NCBI GenBank assembly: GCA_019237415.1 | Contig: JAFAHD010000039.1 | Location: 1-44,253, forward strand | Source of the DNA: Vulcanimicrobiota bacterium | Lineage (GTDB): Bacteria > Vulcanimicrobiota > Vulcanimicrobiia > Eremiobacterales > Eremiobacteraceae | Reading direction: 5' to 3' | DNA: 44,253 bases | Shown: in pieces, positions 36,032 through 44,253 of the stretch | Layout of the letters: every line of letters starts with the position of its first letter | Numbering within the stretch: position 1 is the stretch's first letter | The notes under the pieces: generated by a model | Databases searched by the model: none | The model's input: the letters and a program-made list of their open reading frames with translations, nothing else | Told to the model about the DNA's origin: nothing | Position numbers and translations under genes: made by a program

Positions 36032-36828
36032 TGAAGACCGCCAGCGCTCCGACCGCCGCCGAGACGGCCGCAGAGGCGATCGCCGACCGCAAGAAGCTGC
36101 TGGTCAAGCTCGACGTCTTCGACGGCCCCCTCGATCTGCTGCTGCATCTGGTCCTCGAACAGGACCTGGACATCGTCAACGTCAGCCTCGCCGACGTCTG
36201 CGACCAGTACGTCGCGTACCTGCGGCTGATGGAGAGCCTCGACATAGACGTCGCCAGCGAGTACCTGGTGATCGCGGCGACGCTGCTGTTCATCAAGTCG
36301 AAGAAGTTGCTGCCGCCGCCGCCCGCGCCGTTCGCCGACGATCTCGATGAAGACGCCGCATTTGCCGAAGAAGTGCTGCGCCAACGCCTCATCGCGTACG
36401 CGCACTTCAAACGCTTGGGCGAGCAGTTCCGCGCGCGATTCGAAGAACAGGCGGGGTATTTCACGTCCGGTGCGATCGCGGAAGAAGGTTTGGTACAGCA
36501 CTACGCGCTGCAAGCGCCGAGCCTGGCGCTGGCGCTGGAACGCGCCCTTGCGAACGCGGCCGCGCGTCCGGCCGTGGTCAAGCGCGAGACGTTTTCTATG
36601 GTCGTCAAGATGAACTACGTCCTGCGCCAGGTGCGCGAGCGCGTGACCCTTGCGTTCTCCGAGCTGATCGAAGGCTGCCGCCGGCTCGAGGTCGTGGTCA
36701 CGTTTCTCGCGCTGCTCGAGCTCGTCAAGGCGCGCAAGGTCGTGTGCGAACAGCCCAAGCTGTTCTCCGACATCATCGTCACGCCGGCGCCCAAGGGCGC
36801 GACGGATCAGCTTGGCAAGTCTGCGTAA
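36028..36828 (+). CDS. scpA: segregation and condensation protein A
   Basis: VFDGPLDLLLHLVLEQDLDIVNVSLADVCDQYVAYL. Confidence 0.95.
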   Translation: MMKTASAPTAAETAAEAIADRKKLLVKLDVFDGPLDLLLHLVLEQDLDIVNVSLADVCDQYVAYLRLMESLDIDVASEYLVIAATLLFIKSKKLLPPPPAPFADDLDEDAAFAEEVLRQRLIAYAHFKRLGEQFRARFEEQAGYFTSGAIAEEGLVQHYALQAPSLALALERALANAAARPAVVKRETFSMVVKMNYVLRQVRERVTLAFSELIEGCRRLEVVVTFLALLELVKARKVVCEQPKLFSDIIVTPAPKGATDQLGKSA

Positions 36829-37483
36829 CCGCATCGAAGCGGTCTTGCTGGCCGCGGACAAGCCCGCGGCCGAGGCGGACATCTGCAACGCCGTGCGCGC
36901 GACGCCGGCGGAAGTGCGCGCCGCGTTGCGCGAGATCGCTGCATCGCTCGAGGGCCGTGGCATCGTCCTACGCGAGGTTGCGGGCGGCTGGCGACTTGCG
37001 ACGCATCCCGAATGCCGCGAGTCCGTCGAGCGTTTCTTGCTACCACCCAAACATCACATGTCGCAGGCGTCGCTCGAAACGCTGTCGATCGTCGCGTATC
37101 TGCAGCCGGTGACGCGCGCCGAAGTCGAAAGCTTGCGCGGCGTCAACGTCGACGGCGTCATGCAGACGCTGGAGGATCGCGCGCTCATCAAAGAACTGGG
37201 ACGCAAAGAAACGGTCGGGCGCCCGATCATCTACGGCACGACCGACCGGTTCCTCGAGGCGTTCGGCCTGCGCGGCATCGACGAATTGCCGCCGCTGCCG
37301 GAGGGAGCGCCGCGCCGCGTCAACGGCGAGGTCATCCCCTTCCCTGTCGCACCAGCGCGCGAGCAGGCAATGGATCAGATACACGAATCGGTCGAAGGGC
37401 ACGAAGGGGATCAAGTGCCGCACGCGCAGTCCACGCTCGAGCACAGCGTCGCAGACGAGCTCGCGCACGCGCTCGAAGAGTGA
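36812..37483 (+). CDS. scpB: segregation and condensation protein B
   Basis: LSQASLETLSIVAYLQPVTRAEVESLRGVNVDGVMQTLEDRALIKELGRKETVGRPIIYGTT. Confidence 0.95.
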   Translation: MASLRNRIEAVLLAADKPAAEADICNAVRATPAEVRAALREIAASLEGRGIVLREVAGGWRLATHPECRESVERFLLPPKHHMSQASLETLSIVAYLQPVTRAEVESLRGVNVDGVMQTLEDRALIKELGRKETVGRPIIYGTTDRFLEAFGLRGIDELPPLPEGAPRRVNGEVIPFPVAPAREQAMDQIHESVEGHEGDQVPHAQSTLEHSVADELAHALEE

Positions 37484-38274
37484 AGCACCTTTCAGACTTC
37501 GACACGCTGGTCGAAGAGTACGCCCGCTATCGCACTTCGTATTCCGTCGAACTGTTCGACGCCATCGCTACGTATTTCGGACCGCCGGGTGACAAGCCGC
37601 TGCTCGACGCAGCGTGCGGCACCGGGCTTGCGACGCGCGGCATGATCGACCGCGGTTATGGCGTGACGGGCATCGACGTCGCGCAACGCATGCTCGACGT
37701 CGCGCGCGCCGGTACGCCGGCAGACGCCGGCGCGGCGTTCTACCTCGGCCGAGCGGAAGCGCTGCCCTTCGCTGACGGCGCGTTCTCGGGGATCATCTGC
37801 GCGCAAGCGTTCCATTGGTTCGACGAGGCTGCGGCGCTCGCGGAGTTCTCGCGGGTGCTCGCGCCGGGCGGCGGGCTGGCGATCTTCTGGAAGCACGCGC
37901 GCCCGGACGATCCCTATGCGCGCACCGTCCGGTCGCTGTTCACGCAGTGGACCGGGCGCGCAGAGGCGCCGCTCGAGAGCAGCTTCCGCGATTCGCTGGC
38001 CGGCTTTTGGGCGCAGGTCGCGCGCGGCGACAGCCCGTCCGAGGGCGCGATGTTCCGCAACGGTGAGCTGCGGATGTTGCGCTTCCGGCTGCATTACGAC
38101 GTCGACACGTACATCGGCTATCACCGTTCGCGGGAGAACCTGCGCATCGCGCTCGGCGACCAGCGCGAATCGTTCTTGCATGCCGCGCGCGAACGCGTCG
38201 CGGAACTCGCACCGGCATCAGGTGAATTCGACGTCGAGCAAGATCAGTTCTTATACTGCGCGCGCAAGGCATGA
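37480..38274 (+). CDS. class I SAM-dependent methyltransferase
   Basis: LLDAACGTGLATRGMIDRGYGVTGIDVAQRMLDVAR, AQAFHWF; GTGA overlap with scpB. Confidence 0.92.
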   Translation: MKHLSDFDTLVEEYARYRTSYSVELFDAIATYFGPPGDKPLLDAACGTGLATRGMIDRGYGVTGIDVAQRMLDVARAGTPADAGAAFYLGRAEALPFADGAFSGIICAQAFHWFDEAAALAEFSRVLAPGGGLAIFWKHARPDDPYARTVRSLFTQWTGRAEAPLESSFRDSLAGFWAQVARGDSPSEGAMFRNGELRMLRFRLHYDVDTYIGYHRSRENLRIALGDQRESFLHAARERVAELAPASGEFDVEQDQFLYCARKA

Positions 38275-39131
38275 GGTTCGGCGTCCACGTCGGCATCGGC
38301 GGGAACTTTCCGAAGAAGACCATCGAGCAGGCGCGCGAGGCCGGCTGCCAGTGCATCCAGATCTTCGCCGGAAATCCGCGCGGCTGGCGGCGCACGCCGT
38401 ATGACGTGCGCGCCTGGCAAGAGTTCAAAGAGCTGCGCGCGCAGCACGGCATCTTTCCGGTGCTCATCCATAGCTCGTACTTGGTCAACCTGACCACCGC
38501 GAATCGCACGCTGCACAAGAACAGCACGCTGCTGGTCGCGCACGATCTTGAGGTCGCGGCGCGCGGCGGCATCGAGTACGTCAACACGCATCTCGGCAGC
38601 TACGGCGGGCAGACACGCGCACAAGGCCTTGCGCGGGTGAGCAAGACGATCGCCACGCTGATCGGCGCAGCAAAACCAGGCCCGATGCTGCTGCTCGAGA
38701 ATTCGGCCGGCGCCGGCAACCTGTGCGGTGGCACCATGGAGGAGCTCGGCGAGATCCTGCGGCGGGTCGACGACGCGCGCGTCGGCGTGTGCCTCGATAC
38801 CGCGCACGCGTGGGCGTCCGGTTACGACATCCAGGATCAGAAGGGCGTCGATGGGTTCATGGACGACGTCGGCACGCACATCGGTTTCAAGCGCGTGCGC
38901 GCGCTCCATCTCAACGACACCAAAGTCGCGCTCGGCGCCAAGCGCGATCTGCACTGGCATGTCGCGCAAGGCCGCATCGGCACGAAGGGTTTCAGGGCAC
39001 TCCTGCACCGTCCCGAGTTTGCGGATGTCGCCGTGATTTGCGAAACGCCCAAGAGCATCGAGGAAGACCGCATGAATCTTCGCACGGCGCGCCGCCTCGC
39101 GGGTGTCAGGCAGCCGAGGACGAAAGGGTAG
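38271..39131 (+). CDS. nfo: deoxyribonuclease IV (endonuclease IV, Nfo)
   Basis: FGVHVGIGGNF, LLLENSAGAGN, VCLDTAHAWASGYD, HLNDTKVALGAKRDLHWHVAQGRIG. Confidence 0.94.
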   Translation: MRFGVHVGIGGNFPKKTIEQAREAGCQCIQIFAGNPRGWRRTPYDVRAWQEFKELRAQHGIFPVLIHSSYLVNLTTANRTLHKNSTLLVAHDLEVAARGGIEYVNTHLGSYGGQTRAQGLARVSKTIATLIGAAKPGPMLLLENSAGAGNLCGGTMEELGEILRRVDDARVGVCLDTAHAWASGYDIQDQKGVDGFMDDVGTHIGFKRVRALHLNDTKVALGAKRDLHWHVAQGRIGTKGFRALLHRPEFADVAVICETPKSIEEDRMNLRTARRLAGVRQPRTKG

Positions 39132-39177
39132 CGCCGCACGCCACTTTTCCGATAGGTTTGCAGTAGAGGTCATCGTT

Positions 39178-40161
39178 ATGAGCTCGCTCAAAAGGCTGTC
39201 CCTTTTCGGGACCGCGATCAGAGTCGCTGAGATCGCGTTCGTCGCGCTGCTGTTGCTCACGCTCGTGCTCGGCGGTGAGGCGCTGGCGCGCGCGGGCGGC
39301 GGCCAACACTACGGCGGTGGGGGCGGCGGGGGCGGATATCACGGCGGGTACGGCGGCGGCGGCTACCATGGCGGCGGTTTTGGCGGCAGCGGTTTCAGCT
39401 TCTGGCCGTTCTTGTTCTTGGGCCATGGCTCGGGCTTTTGGATCATCATCGCGCTCATCGTCGTGTACTACTTGTGGAACCGGGCGCAATCGAACGCGCG
39501 CGCGCAGCTTGGAACGCAGCCGCAACAACAGCTTGAGCCCGTGTTCTCATCCGCGCAGACGCAGTTCATGGATCAACCGTCGCACTCAGTCGATCCGCAA
39601 GCCATCGCCGCCGGCGAGGCGGCGATCAAAACGCGCGATCCTGGGTTCGACGAAAAGACCTTCCTCGATCGCGCGCAGACCGCGTTCTTCAAGATCCAGC
39701 AGGCGTGGATGGCGCGCAACCAAGATCTCGCGCGCGACGTGATGAGCGACGCGCTCTACCAGCGCCACAAGATGCAGACCGACCAGCTGCTCGCCGCGCA
39801 TCAGACCGACATGCTGGAGAACATCGTCATCGGCCACGCGAAGGTCGTGCAGGTGACGCCCGGGCCGCCCTACGACACGATCGTCGTGGCGATCACTGCG
39901 AGCATGAGCGACTACACGATCGACGACAACACGAAACAGGTCGTCGACGGGCAGCGCACGCCGACGACGTTCACTGAATTCTGGTCGTTCATCCGCCGCT
40001 CGGATGCCAAGACCGCGGTCGGCGAGACAGGGCTCGCCTCGACCTGCCCGTCCTGCGGCGCCCCGCTCAAACTCGTGAATGGCTTGTGCTCGTTTTGCAG
40101 CGCGCCGGTGCGCACCTCGTCGTCCGAGTGGGTGGTCGACCAGATCGAGCAATCGTTTTGA
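39178..40161 (+). CDS. Tim44-like domain protein with Gly-rich region, TM and C-terminal zinc ribbon (paralog 2)
   Basis: Gly-rich loop, TM, DPGFDEKTFLDRAQTAFFKIQQAW, TCPSCGAPLKLVNGLCSFCSAPV. Confidence 0.82.
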   Translation: MSSLKRLSLFGTAIRVAEIAFVALLLLTLVLGGEALARAGGGQHYGGGGGGGGYHGGYGGGGYHGGGFGGSGFSFWPFLFLGHGSGFWIIIALIVVYYLWNRAQSNARAQLGTQPQQQLEPVFSSAQTQFMDQPSHSVDPQAIAAGEAAIKTRDPGFDEKTFLDRAQTAFFKIQQAWMARNQDLARDVMSDALYQRHKMQTDQLLAAHQTDMLENIVIGHAKVVQVTPGPPYDTIVVAITASMSDYTIDDNTKQVVDGQRTPTTFTEFWSFIRRSDAKTAVGETGLASTCPSCGAPLKLVNGLCSFCSAPVRTSSSEWVVDQIEQSF

Positions 40162-40502
40162 CGCAAGACGACGCGGGCGAGCTGCACGTCGACCGGCGGC
40201 GCTTTCCGCGCTTTAACATCAAGCTGCCGATCGAGTTCACGATCATGGGCCAGGAGCGGCGCTATCGCGCCATGGTCGACAACATCTCCCTTGCCGGCGT
40301 GCTGCTGGTGACGGACGAGCCGCTGACGCAGGGCACGCGGGTCATCGTGCATCTGCCGTCCGCACCGGGCGTTCGCCTGGACATCCAGGCGGAGATCGTG
40401 CGTGCGTCCGTGGTAGGCGAGTTCGGCGTCGCGTTCGTCAGGATGACCGAGGACGAGATCGAACGAGTGACGGCGCTGGTCGAACGCCGCTCAGCGCTCT
40501 AG
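40158..40502 (+). CDS. PilZ domain protein
   Basis: RRRFPRFNIKLPIEF and DNISLAG c-di-GMP-binding motifs; TTG start overlapping Tim44-like stop (TTGA). Confidence 0.88.
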   Translation: MTQDDAGELHVDRRRFPRFNIKLPIEFTIMGQERRYRAMVDNISLAGVLLVTDEPLTQGTRVIVHLPSAPGVRLDIQAEIVRASVVGEFGVAFVRMTEDEIERVTALVERRSAL

Positions 40503-42095
40503 GATGAAGCGCCCGCCGGAATAATCCAGGAAGACCGCGCCGAATTTCGAGAGCACGGCGGCTCCCAGCAGGCCGTCGGACGTTGACGGCGTGAACGCGC
40601 CGGTCGGCTGCAGCACGATCTCCGTGAAGACGCGATCGACCGCGAAGTGACCCAAGTTGAGACGGGAGACGTAGCTCGTCTTCACGCGAATGGAGCCGCC
40701 GGCGCCGCTCGCTTGCGTCAGATCGCCGAAGAACATCGACGGATCCGGCTGCTGCGTGCTCCGTGGATCGACGAACGTCTCCGATGCGAGATCGCCGGGG
40801 CGCATGAAATCTTTTTGATGAGCCAGCGCGAAATCGCTGTAGACGATGAGCCCCGAATTGCTGCCCGTGTCGATCGTAAACGTTGCGGGATCGCTGTCGC
40901 CGAGTGTGGCCGGTACGTGCGGCACGCGGCTTGACTCATCGAGTGTAAGCACGACACCGGTGCCTGAATACGAGAATTTGTCGGGCGAAATAAGCCGCAG
41001 GCGTGAGCGGCCGTAGTCGATGCGCGCGACGACTTGCGCAAGCACGTCGTAGCCGAGGATGCCGGTGATGCCGAAACCTCGGATCTGGCCCGGAAGTCCC
41101 AGCGGCACCGCCTCGAAGACGAAGGGTGCGAAATGCACGCCGGCGATCTCGAGCGCATCGGCGCGCGCGAGCGTCCCTTGCAGCAGCTTCGCGCCGGCCA
41201 CGCGCGTACTGCCCGCCATCGGAAGCTTGAGCGCGCGCGCCTCGTCGGCGTCGATGAGCGACGCCGAGCTGCCTGAGTCCAGCAAGAACTTCACCGGCGT
41301 GCCGTTGACCTTCGCGTCGATCACGATAAGTCCGAGCGGAGACGTGAAATCGATGTTGACGTCCGATATGCCGGCTGGGAACGCCGCCTGGCGCTGCGGC
41401 GGTGGTTCGAAATCCATTGACGCGAGCGGCGCGAACGTGACGGACGTCAGCGTCGTGGTGATCGACTGGTCCTGGGTCGCATCGACCGTCTTCGTCGGCA
41501 CCGACAACCCGTCGAAGGTCTGATATTGGAGATAGCGCACGCTGCGTCCGGCGATATCGACGCCGTACACGAGGGCCGTGCGCGCATCGGCATACAGCAC
41601 GCCGTCGTAGCCGGCGATCTTCGCATGCAGCCGCGTGACTGCGCGGCCGTCGACCGTCGCCGGGCCGTCCAGCGTCCACTCGATGTCCGGATCGAGCAAC
41701 GTGCTGTTGAACCCGACCAAGCGCGACATGAGCGAGCGCTTGCCCTCGAGCGGACGCACGATAACGTTGCCGTTGACGTCTTGGACCCAACGCATCGTGT
41801 CCGTGTCGCCGTCGCGTTGCGGGCCGAACGGGCTCATGAACTCGGCGCGCCAATGGCCGTGGACGTCGGCGCTCTCGCTAAAGGGCGTGTCAGTGCCGTT
41901 TTGCGACACGATGCCAGTCCACGATGCGCCGGGGCCCGCGAGATGTCCGAGCGCGCGCCGGTGCCGATCGAGCAAATCGTCGAGTTGGGCGTTGCGGACG
42001 GCGGACGGCGGACCCGAAGGCGACGCCGTCGGAGCCGGCGACACCGCGGCCAGCATGAGCGCCGCGCTGACGCCGCCAATCCAGACGGCCATCAT
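40491..42095 (-). CDS. secreted two-lobed retropepsin-like aspartyl protease with LolA-like N-terminal region
   Basis: KFLLDSGSSASLID and TFTIDTGSNSGLIV active-site-like motifs; ILGYDVL; signal peptide MMAVWIGGVSAALMLAAVSPAPTA. Confidence 0.8.
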   Translation of the reverse strand: MMAVWIGGVSAALMLAAVSPAPTASPSGPPSAVRNAQLDDLLDRHRRALGHLAGPGASWTGIVSQNGTDTPFSESADVHGHWRAEFMSPFGPQRDGDTDTMRWVQDVNGNVIVRPLEGKRSLMSRLVGFNSTLLDPDIEWTLDGPATVDGRAVTRLHAKIAGYDGVLYADARTALVYGVDIAGRSVRYLQYQTFDGLSVPTKTVDATQDQSITTTLTSVTFAPLASMDFEPPPQRQAAFPAGISDVNIDFTSPLGLIVIDAKVNGTPVKFLLDSGSSASLIDADEARALKLPMAGSTRVAGAKLLQGTLARADALEIAGVHFAPFVFEAVPLGLPGQIRGFGITGILGYDVLAQVVARIDYGRSRLRLISPDKFSYSGTGVVLTLDESSRVPHVPATLGDSDPATFTIDTGSNSGLIVYSDFALAHQKDFMRPGDLASETFVDPRSTQQPDPSMFFGDLTQASGAGGSIRVKTSYVSRLNLGHFAVDRVFTEIVLQPTGAFTPSTSDGLLGAAVLSKFGAVFLDYSGGRFILER

Positions 42096-42669
42096 GCGCA
42101 GACGTTCGCCGCGCAAAGCGGCTCCGACCTGGCTTGTCGGCCAGAAAGTCCGCCTGCGTCCGATCGAACCAGACGATGTCGAGATGCTGCAGCGCTGGAT
42201 CAACACATCGCCGGCTCGCGAATTCATTTTCAGACGCTTGCCCGTCTCGTTCGAGCAGGAGCGCGACTGGGCGGCTAACGCGGCGGTCAATCCAAATACG
42301 CCGGGCTACGTGATCCAGACGCTTGCGGGCGCCGACGTCGGCACGATCTCGCTGCACATCGAGGGCGCGCGGGCCACGCTTGGCATCGCGATCTACGAGC
42401 AGCGCTACTGGGCGCGCGGACTGGGAACGGATGCCGTACGCGTGCTGGTCGACGCGGCATTTCGCACGCGGCCGCTCGTGCGCATCGAACTGACGGTACT
42501 GCCCGACAACGCGCGCGCGATCGCTTGCTATGAACGCGCGGGATTCGCGCGCGAGGGCGTGATGCGCCGCTGGCTGTGGCGCGACGGCGAGTATTGCGAC
42601 GTCGTGCTCATGAGCATCGTGCACGACGATTGGGCTGCGACCCGCACGCCCCTTGCGAAGCGGCGTTGA
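42094..42669 (+). CDS. GNAT family N-acetyltransferase
   Basis: VRLRPIEPDDVEMLQRW, IAIYEQRYWARGLGTDAVRVLVDAAF, NARAIACYERAGFAREG. Confidence 0.9.
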   Translation: MRRRSPRKAAPTWLVGQKVRLRPIEPDDVEMLQRWINTSPAREFIFRRLPVSFEQERDWAANAAVNPNTPGYVIQTLAGADVGTISLHIEGARATLGIAIYEQRYWARGLGTDAVRVLVDAAFRTRPLVRIELTVLPDNARAIACYERAGFAREGVMRRWLWRDGEYCDVVLMSIVHDDWAATRTPLAKRR

Positions 42670-42690
42670 CGCGCACGTGACAAGCATGTT

Positions 42691-43191
42691 TCACATCGGC
42701 GGCCCAGCGTGCGTGTGGTACGGGTTTTCACCGGGCTGATAGAAGGTATTTGACTCCGCCGGGCAGTGCTTCACGGGGCAGTTCAGGACTGGATAGCCGG
42801 GAGCGTACGGGGCGCATGGACCTTGCGGGGCATCGAATACGACGAGCCCATCGCCCGCCAGCAGTGCGAAACGCAAATAGCCGTAGGTATCTTTGCTCTG
42901 CACCGCTCGGACTTGCGACAGCGCGTGCGCGGTCAGTTCCGGCACGCCCGGCTTGCCGATTTGCGCGACGGCGTAGTTCCACACGCCATGTTGAGGATCG
43001 CGGTCGCCCCAAGGCCGGCAAAACGCGCGTGGAAGATCAAGTGGGAGCGACGTCTGAGCTGGGAGCGGCGTTTGGACGGCCACGGCTATTGGTGTCAGCG
43101 ACCCATGTGTCGTTTGCGTCGAGCGAGCGCACGCTGCCAGCGCAACGAACGCGCACAACGCCATCGCGTGCCTCGCGCGGATGAGCGGCAT
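42691..43191 (-). CDS. hypothetical lipoprotein
   Basis: Lipobox-like FVALAACARS; no recognised domain. Confidence 0.6.
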   Translation of the reverse strand: MPLIRARHAMALCAFVALAACARSTQTTHGSLTPIAVAVQTPLPAQTSLPLDLPRAFCRPWGDRDPQHGVWNYAVAQIGKPGVPELTAHALSQVRAVQSKDTYGYLRFALLAGDGLVVFDAPQGPCAPYAPGYPVLNCPVKHCPAESNTFYQPGENPYHTHAGPPM

Positions 43192-43221
43192 CCTTTCAAC
43201 CCCGACGCGTGCTGCGCTGTC

Positions 43222-43950
43222 TTACGTATGCGCCGGCGCCGGACTGGCTGGTGCCGGCGTCGTGCCCGGCGCAGTCGCCTTGCCGGTGGGAGTTACGCCC
43301 GCAGGCGTTGACAGTGGGCCGGGCGTCGGCGGACCAGGCACCGTGGGCACCGGAATCGGCTGTCCCTGCGGCGTCGGCGGAGGCGTGAAGCACGGCCCCG
43401 GCTCGACTTGGACGTGGATGTTGTCTTTCAGGTCGTCAGTCGGCGCCGGCGCAGGTGTGGGTGTCGGTTCGCCGATGACGGGCGCGCAGGGCTGCGACGC
43501 GCCATAGACGTGGAGCGTCAGGCCCTTGCTGAGGTTTGCTTTCTCTTGTTTGCCGAAAAACGTCTTCGGGTACTTGTCGCGCAGCTCGAGCAAGTAATAC
43601 GTCGCCTTCTCTTGCCCGTCGTACGTCCAGACTTTGAGATACGCGTTGGTCAACAGATAGAGCGAGCGCGCGAGCTGGGGATCGTTCGGATACTTGCGCT
43701 GCCAGTCCAAGAGCGCATCTTCGGCCCATTGGATCTTCGTGATCACTACTTGGAACGTCGTATGGTCGCCGGCCATGATCGACGCGTCTTTGAGCGAGTT
43801 GTTGATCCCAAGATAGCTGAGCTTCATTCTGCCGAAATACTCGTCGGCAGGCGCCGTGCCGGCGGTTGCAGCACGCGATGGCGCGCTCAATGACCCCGCA
43901 ACCGCGGAAGCCGCGAGAAGCACGAGCACGATTGCGACACGGAACTTCAT
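43222..43950 (-). CDS. secreted helical-repeat protein with proline-rich C-terminus
   Basis: Signal peptide; WQRKYPNDPQLARSLYLLTNAYLKV...YLLELRDKYPKTFFGKQ TPR-like; PTPTPAPAP tail. Confidence 0.65.
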   Translation of the reverse strand: MKFRVAIVLVLLAASAVAGSLSAPSRAATAGTAPADEYFGRMKLSYLGINNSLKDASIMAGDHTTFQVVITKIQWAEDALLDWQRKYPNDPQLARSLYLLTNAYLKVWTYDGQEKATYYLLELRDKYPKTFFGKQEKANLSKGLTLHVYGASQPCAPVIGEPTPTPAPAPTDDLKDNIHVQVEPGPCFTPPPTPQGQPIPVPTVPGPPTPGPLSTPAGVTPTGKATAPGTTPAPASPAPAHT

Positions 43951-43980
43951 TCTGGGCGCCCCCTAGATCGAACGTGGCCC

Positions 43981-44074
43981 TGGCGGGAGAAGATAGGAAT
44001 CGAACCTACCGATCCCCTTGCGAAGACCAACTGGTTTTGAAGACCAGCAGGGGCACCAGCCCCATGCTTCTCCC
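43981..44074 (-). tRNA. selC: tRNA-Sec (anticodon UCA), CCA encoded
   Basis: Minus strand GGGAGAAG...CTGGT-CTTCAAA-ACCAG-long variable arm-GTAGG-TTCGATT-CCTAT-CTTCTCCC-G-CCA: 8-bp acceptor + 5-bp T stem, anticodon TCA. Confidence 0.95.
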
Positions 44075-44115
44075 ACGCATGACGAAGGCTTGGTGCAACC
44101 CGCGCTCGGGGACCT

Positions 44116-44134
44116 CCTGCGCGTCGCGCGCAGG
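44116..44134 (-). other. hairpin downstream of partial phosphoesterase gene
   Basis: CCTGCGCG-tcg-CGCGCAGG. Confidence 0.4.
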
Positions 44135-44142
44135 TGTGCGCG

Positions 44143-44253
44143 CTAGCGGCTGAAGATGTCGTTGCCCATAACCGCAAGCCCGGGTGCGCCCGCGTAGCCG
44201 AGATATGGGAGGCCGAAGATCGCTTCGATCGTTCGCAACGTCGAGTAGTGATT
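44143..44253 (-). CDS. phosphoesterase family protein, C-terminal fragment (truncated by window edge)
   Basis: Minus-strand translation NHYSTLRTIEAIFGLPYLGYAGAPGLAVMGNDIFSR*. Confidence 0.6.
   Translation of the reverse strand, partial: NHYSTLRTIEAIFGLPYLGYAGAPGLAVMGNDIFSR

Noticed and set aside
39290-39400. Glycine-rich stretch as a tandem DNA repeat or recombination hotspot
   Set aside because: Explained as a coding Gly/Tyr/His-rich segment before the TM of the Tim44-like protein.
41526-42278. Long plus-strand ORFs antisense to the retropepsin gene (also 28213-29442 minus, 4189-4995 minus, 32776-33783 minus)
   Set aside because: High-GC shadow ORFs with Arg/Ala/Val-biased low-information translations opposite well-supported genes.
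1-44253. In-window selenoprotein gene served by selC
   Set aside because: No recognised family here has a premature in-frame UGA followed by conserved sequence; checked gene ends next to selC (43222-43950 ends in TAA).
1-44253. CRISPR arrays, transposases, phage or toxin-antitoxin systems
   Set aside because: No regularly spaced repeats, no transposase/integrase motifs and no recognised TA pair among the ORFs.

Overview
This is a 44.3 kb high-GC bacterial chromosomal window. I infer a phylum-level lineage close to Eremiobacterota/Vulcanimicrobiota-type genomes from gene content only. It is densely coding, with about 55 CDS. No phage, transposon or CRISPR signature was seen. Main blocks: (i) a punctuated version of the conserved trmD-rplS-lepB-rbgA-rnhB-yraN-comM translation/maturation neighbourhood, with relative order kept on the minus strand but interrupted by accessory genes (ribose-type ABC transporter, Ser/Thr kinase + universal stress protein, MFS transporter, second signal peptidase, alpha-carbonic anhydrase/LysR/DUF3455/phosphoesterase); (ii) rplU-prp without rpmA; (iii) speD-[Tim44-like/zinc-ribbon gene]-speE; (iv) a serpin; (v) a gcvT-H-PA-PB-NUDIX-DUF3048-scpA-scpB-methyltransferase-nfo run; (vi) a second Tim44-like/zinc-ribbon gene coupled to a PilZ gene; (vii) a two-lobed retropepsin-like protease; (viii) a selenocysteine tRNA (selC, anticodon UCA) near the right edge. 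Strongest second-look items: selC with no visible selenoprotein; a ~32-bp near-duplicate of the speD 3' end at the speE start, flanking the inserted Tim44-like gene; divergent gene pairs sharing a CATG as both start codons, and convergent pairs sharing a CTAG as both stops; a possible H-type pseudoknot around the LysR-gene Shine-Dalgarno; palindromic operator-like elements upstream of the sugar ABC operon, rplS and tatA. All calls come from reading the sequence and the supplied ORF track; no homology search was run.
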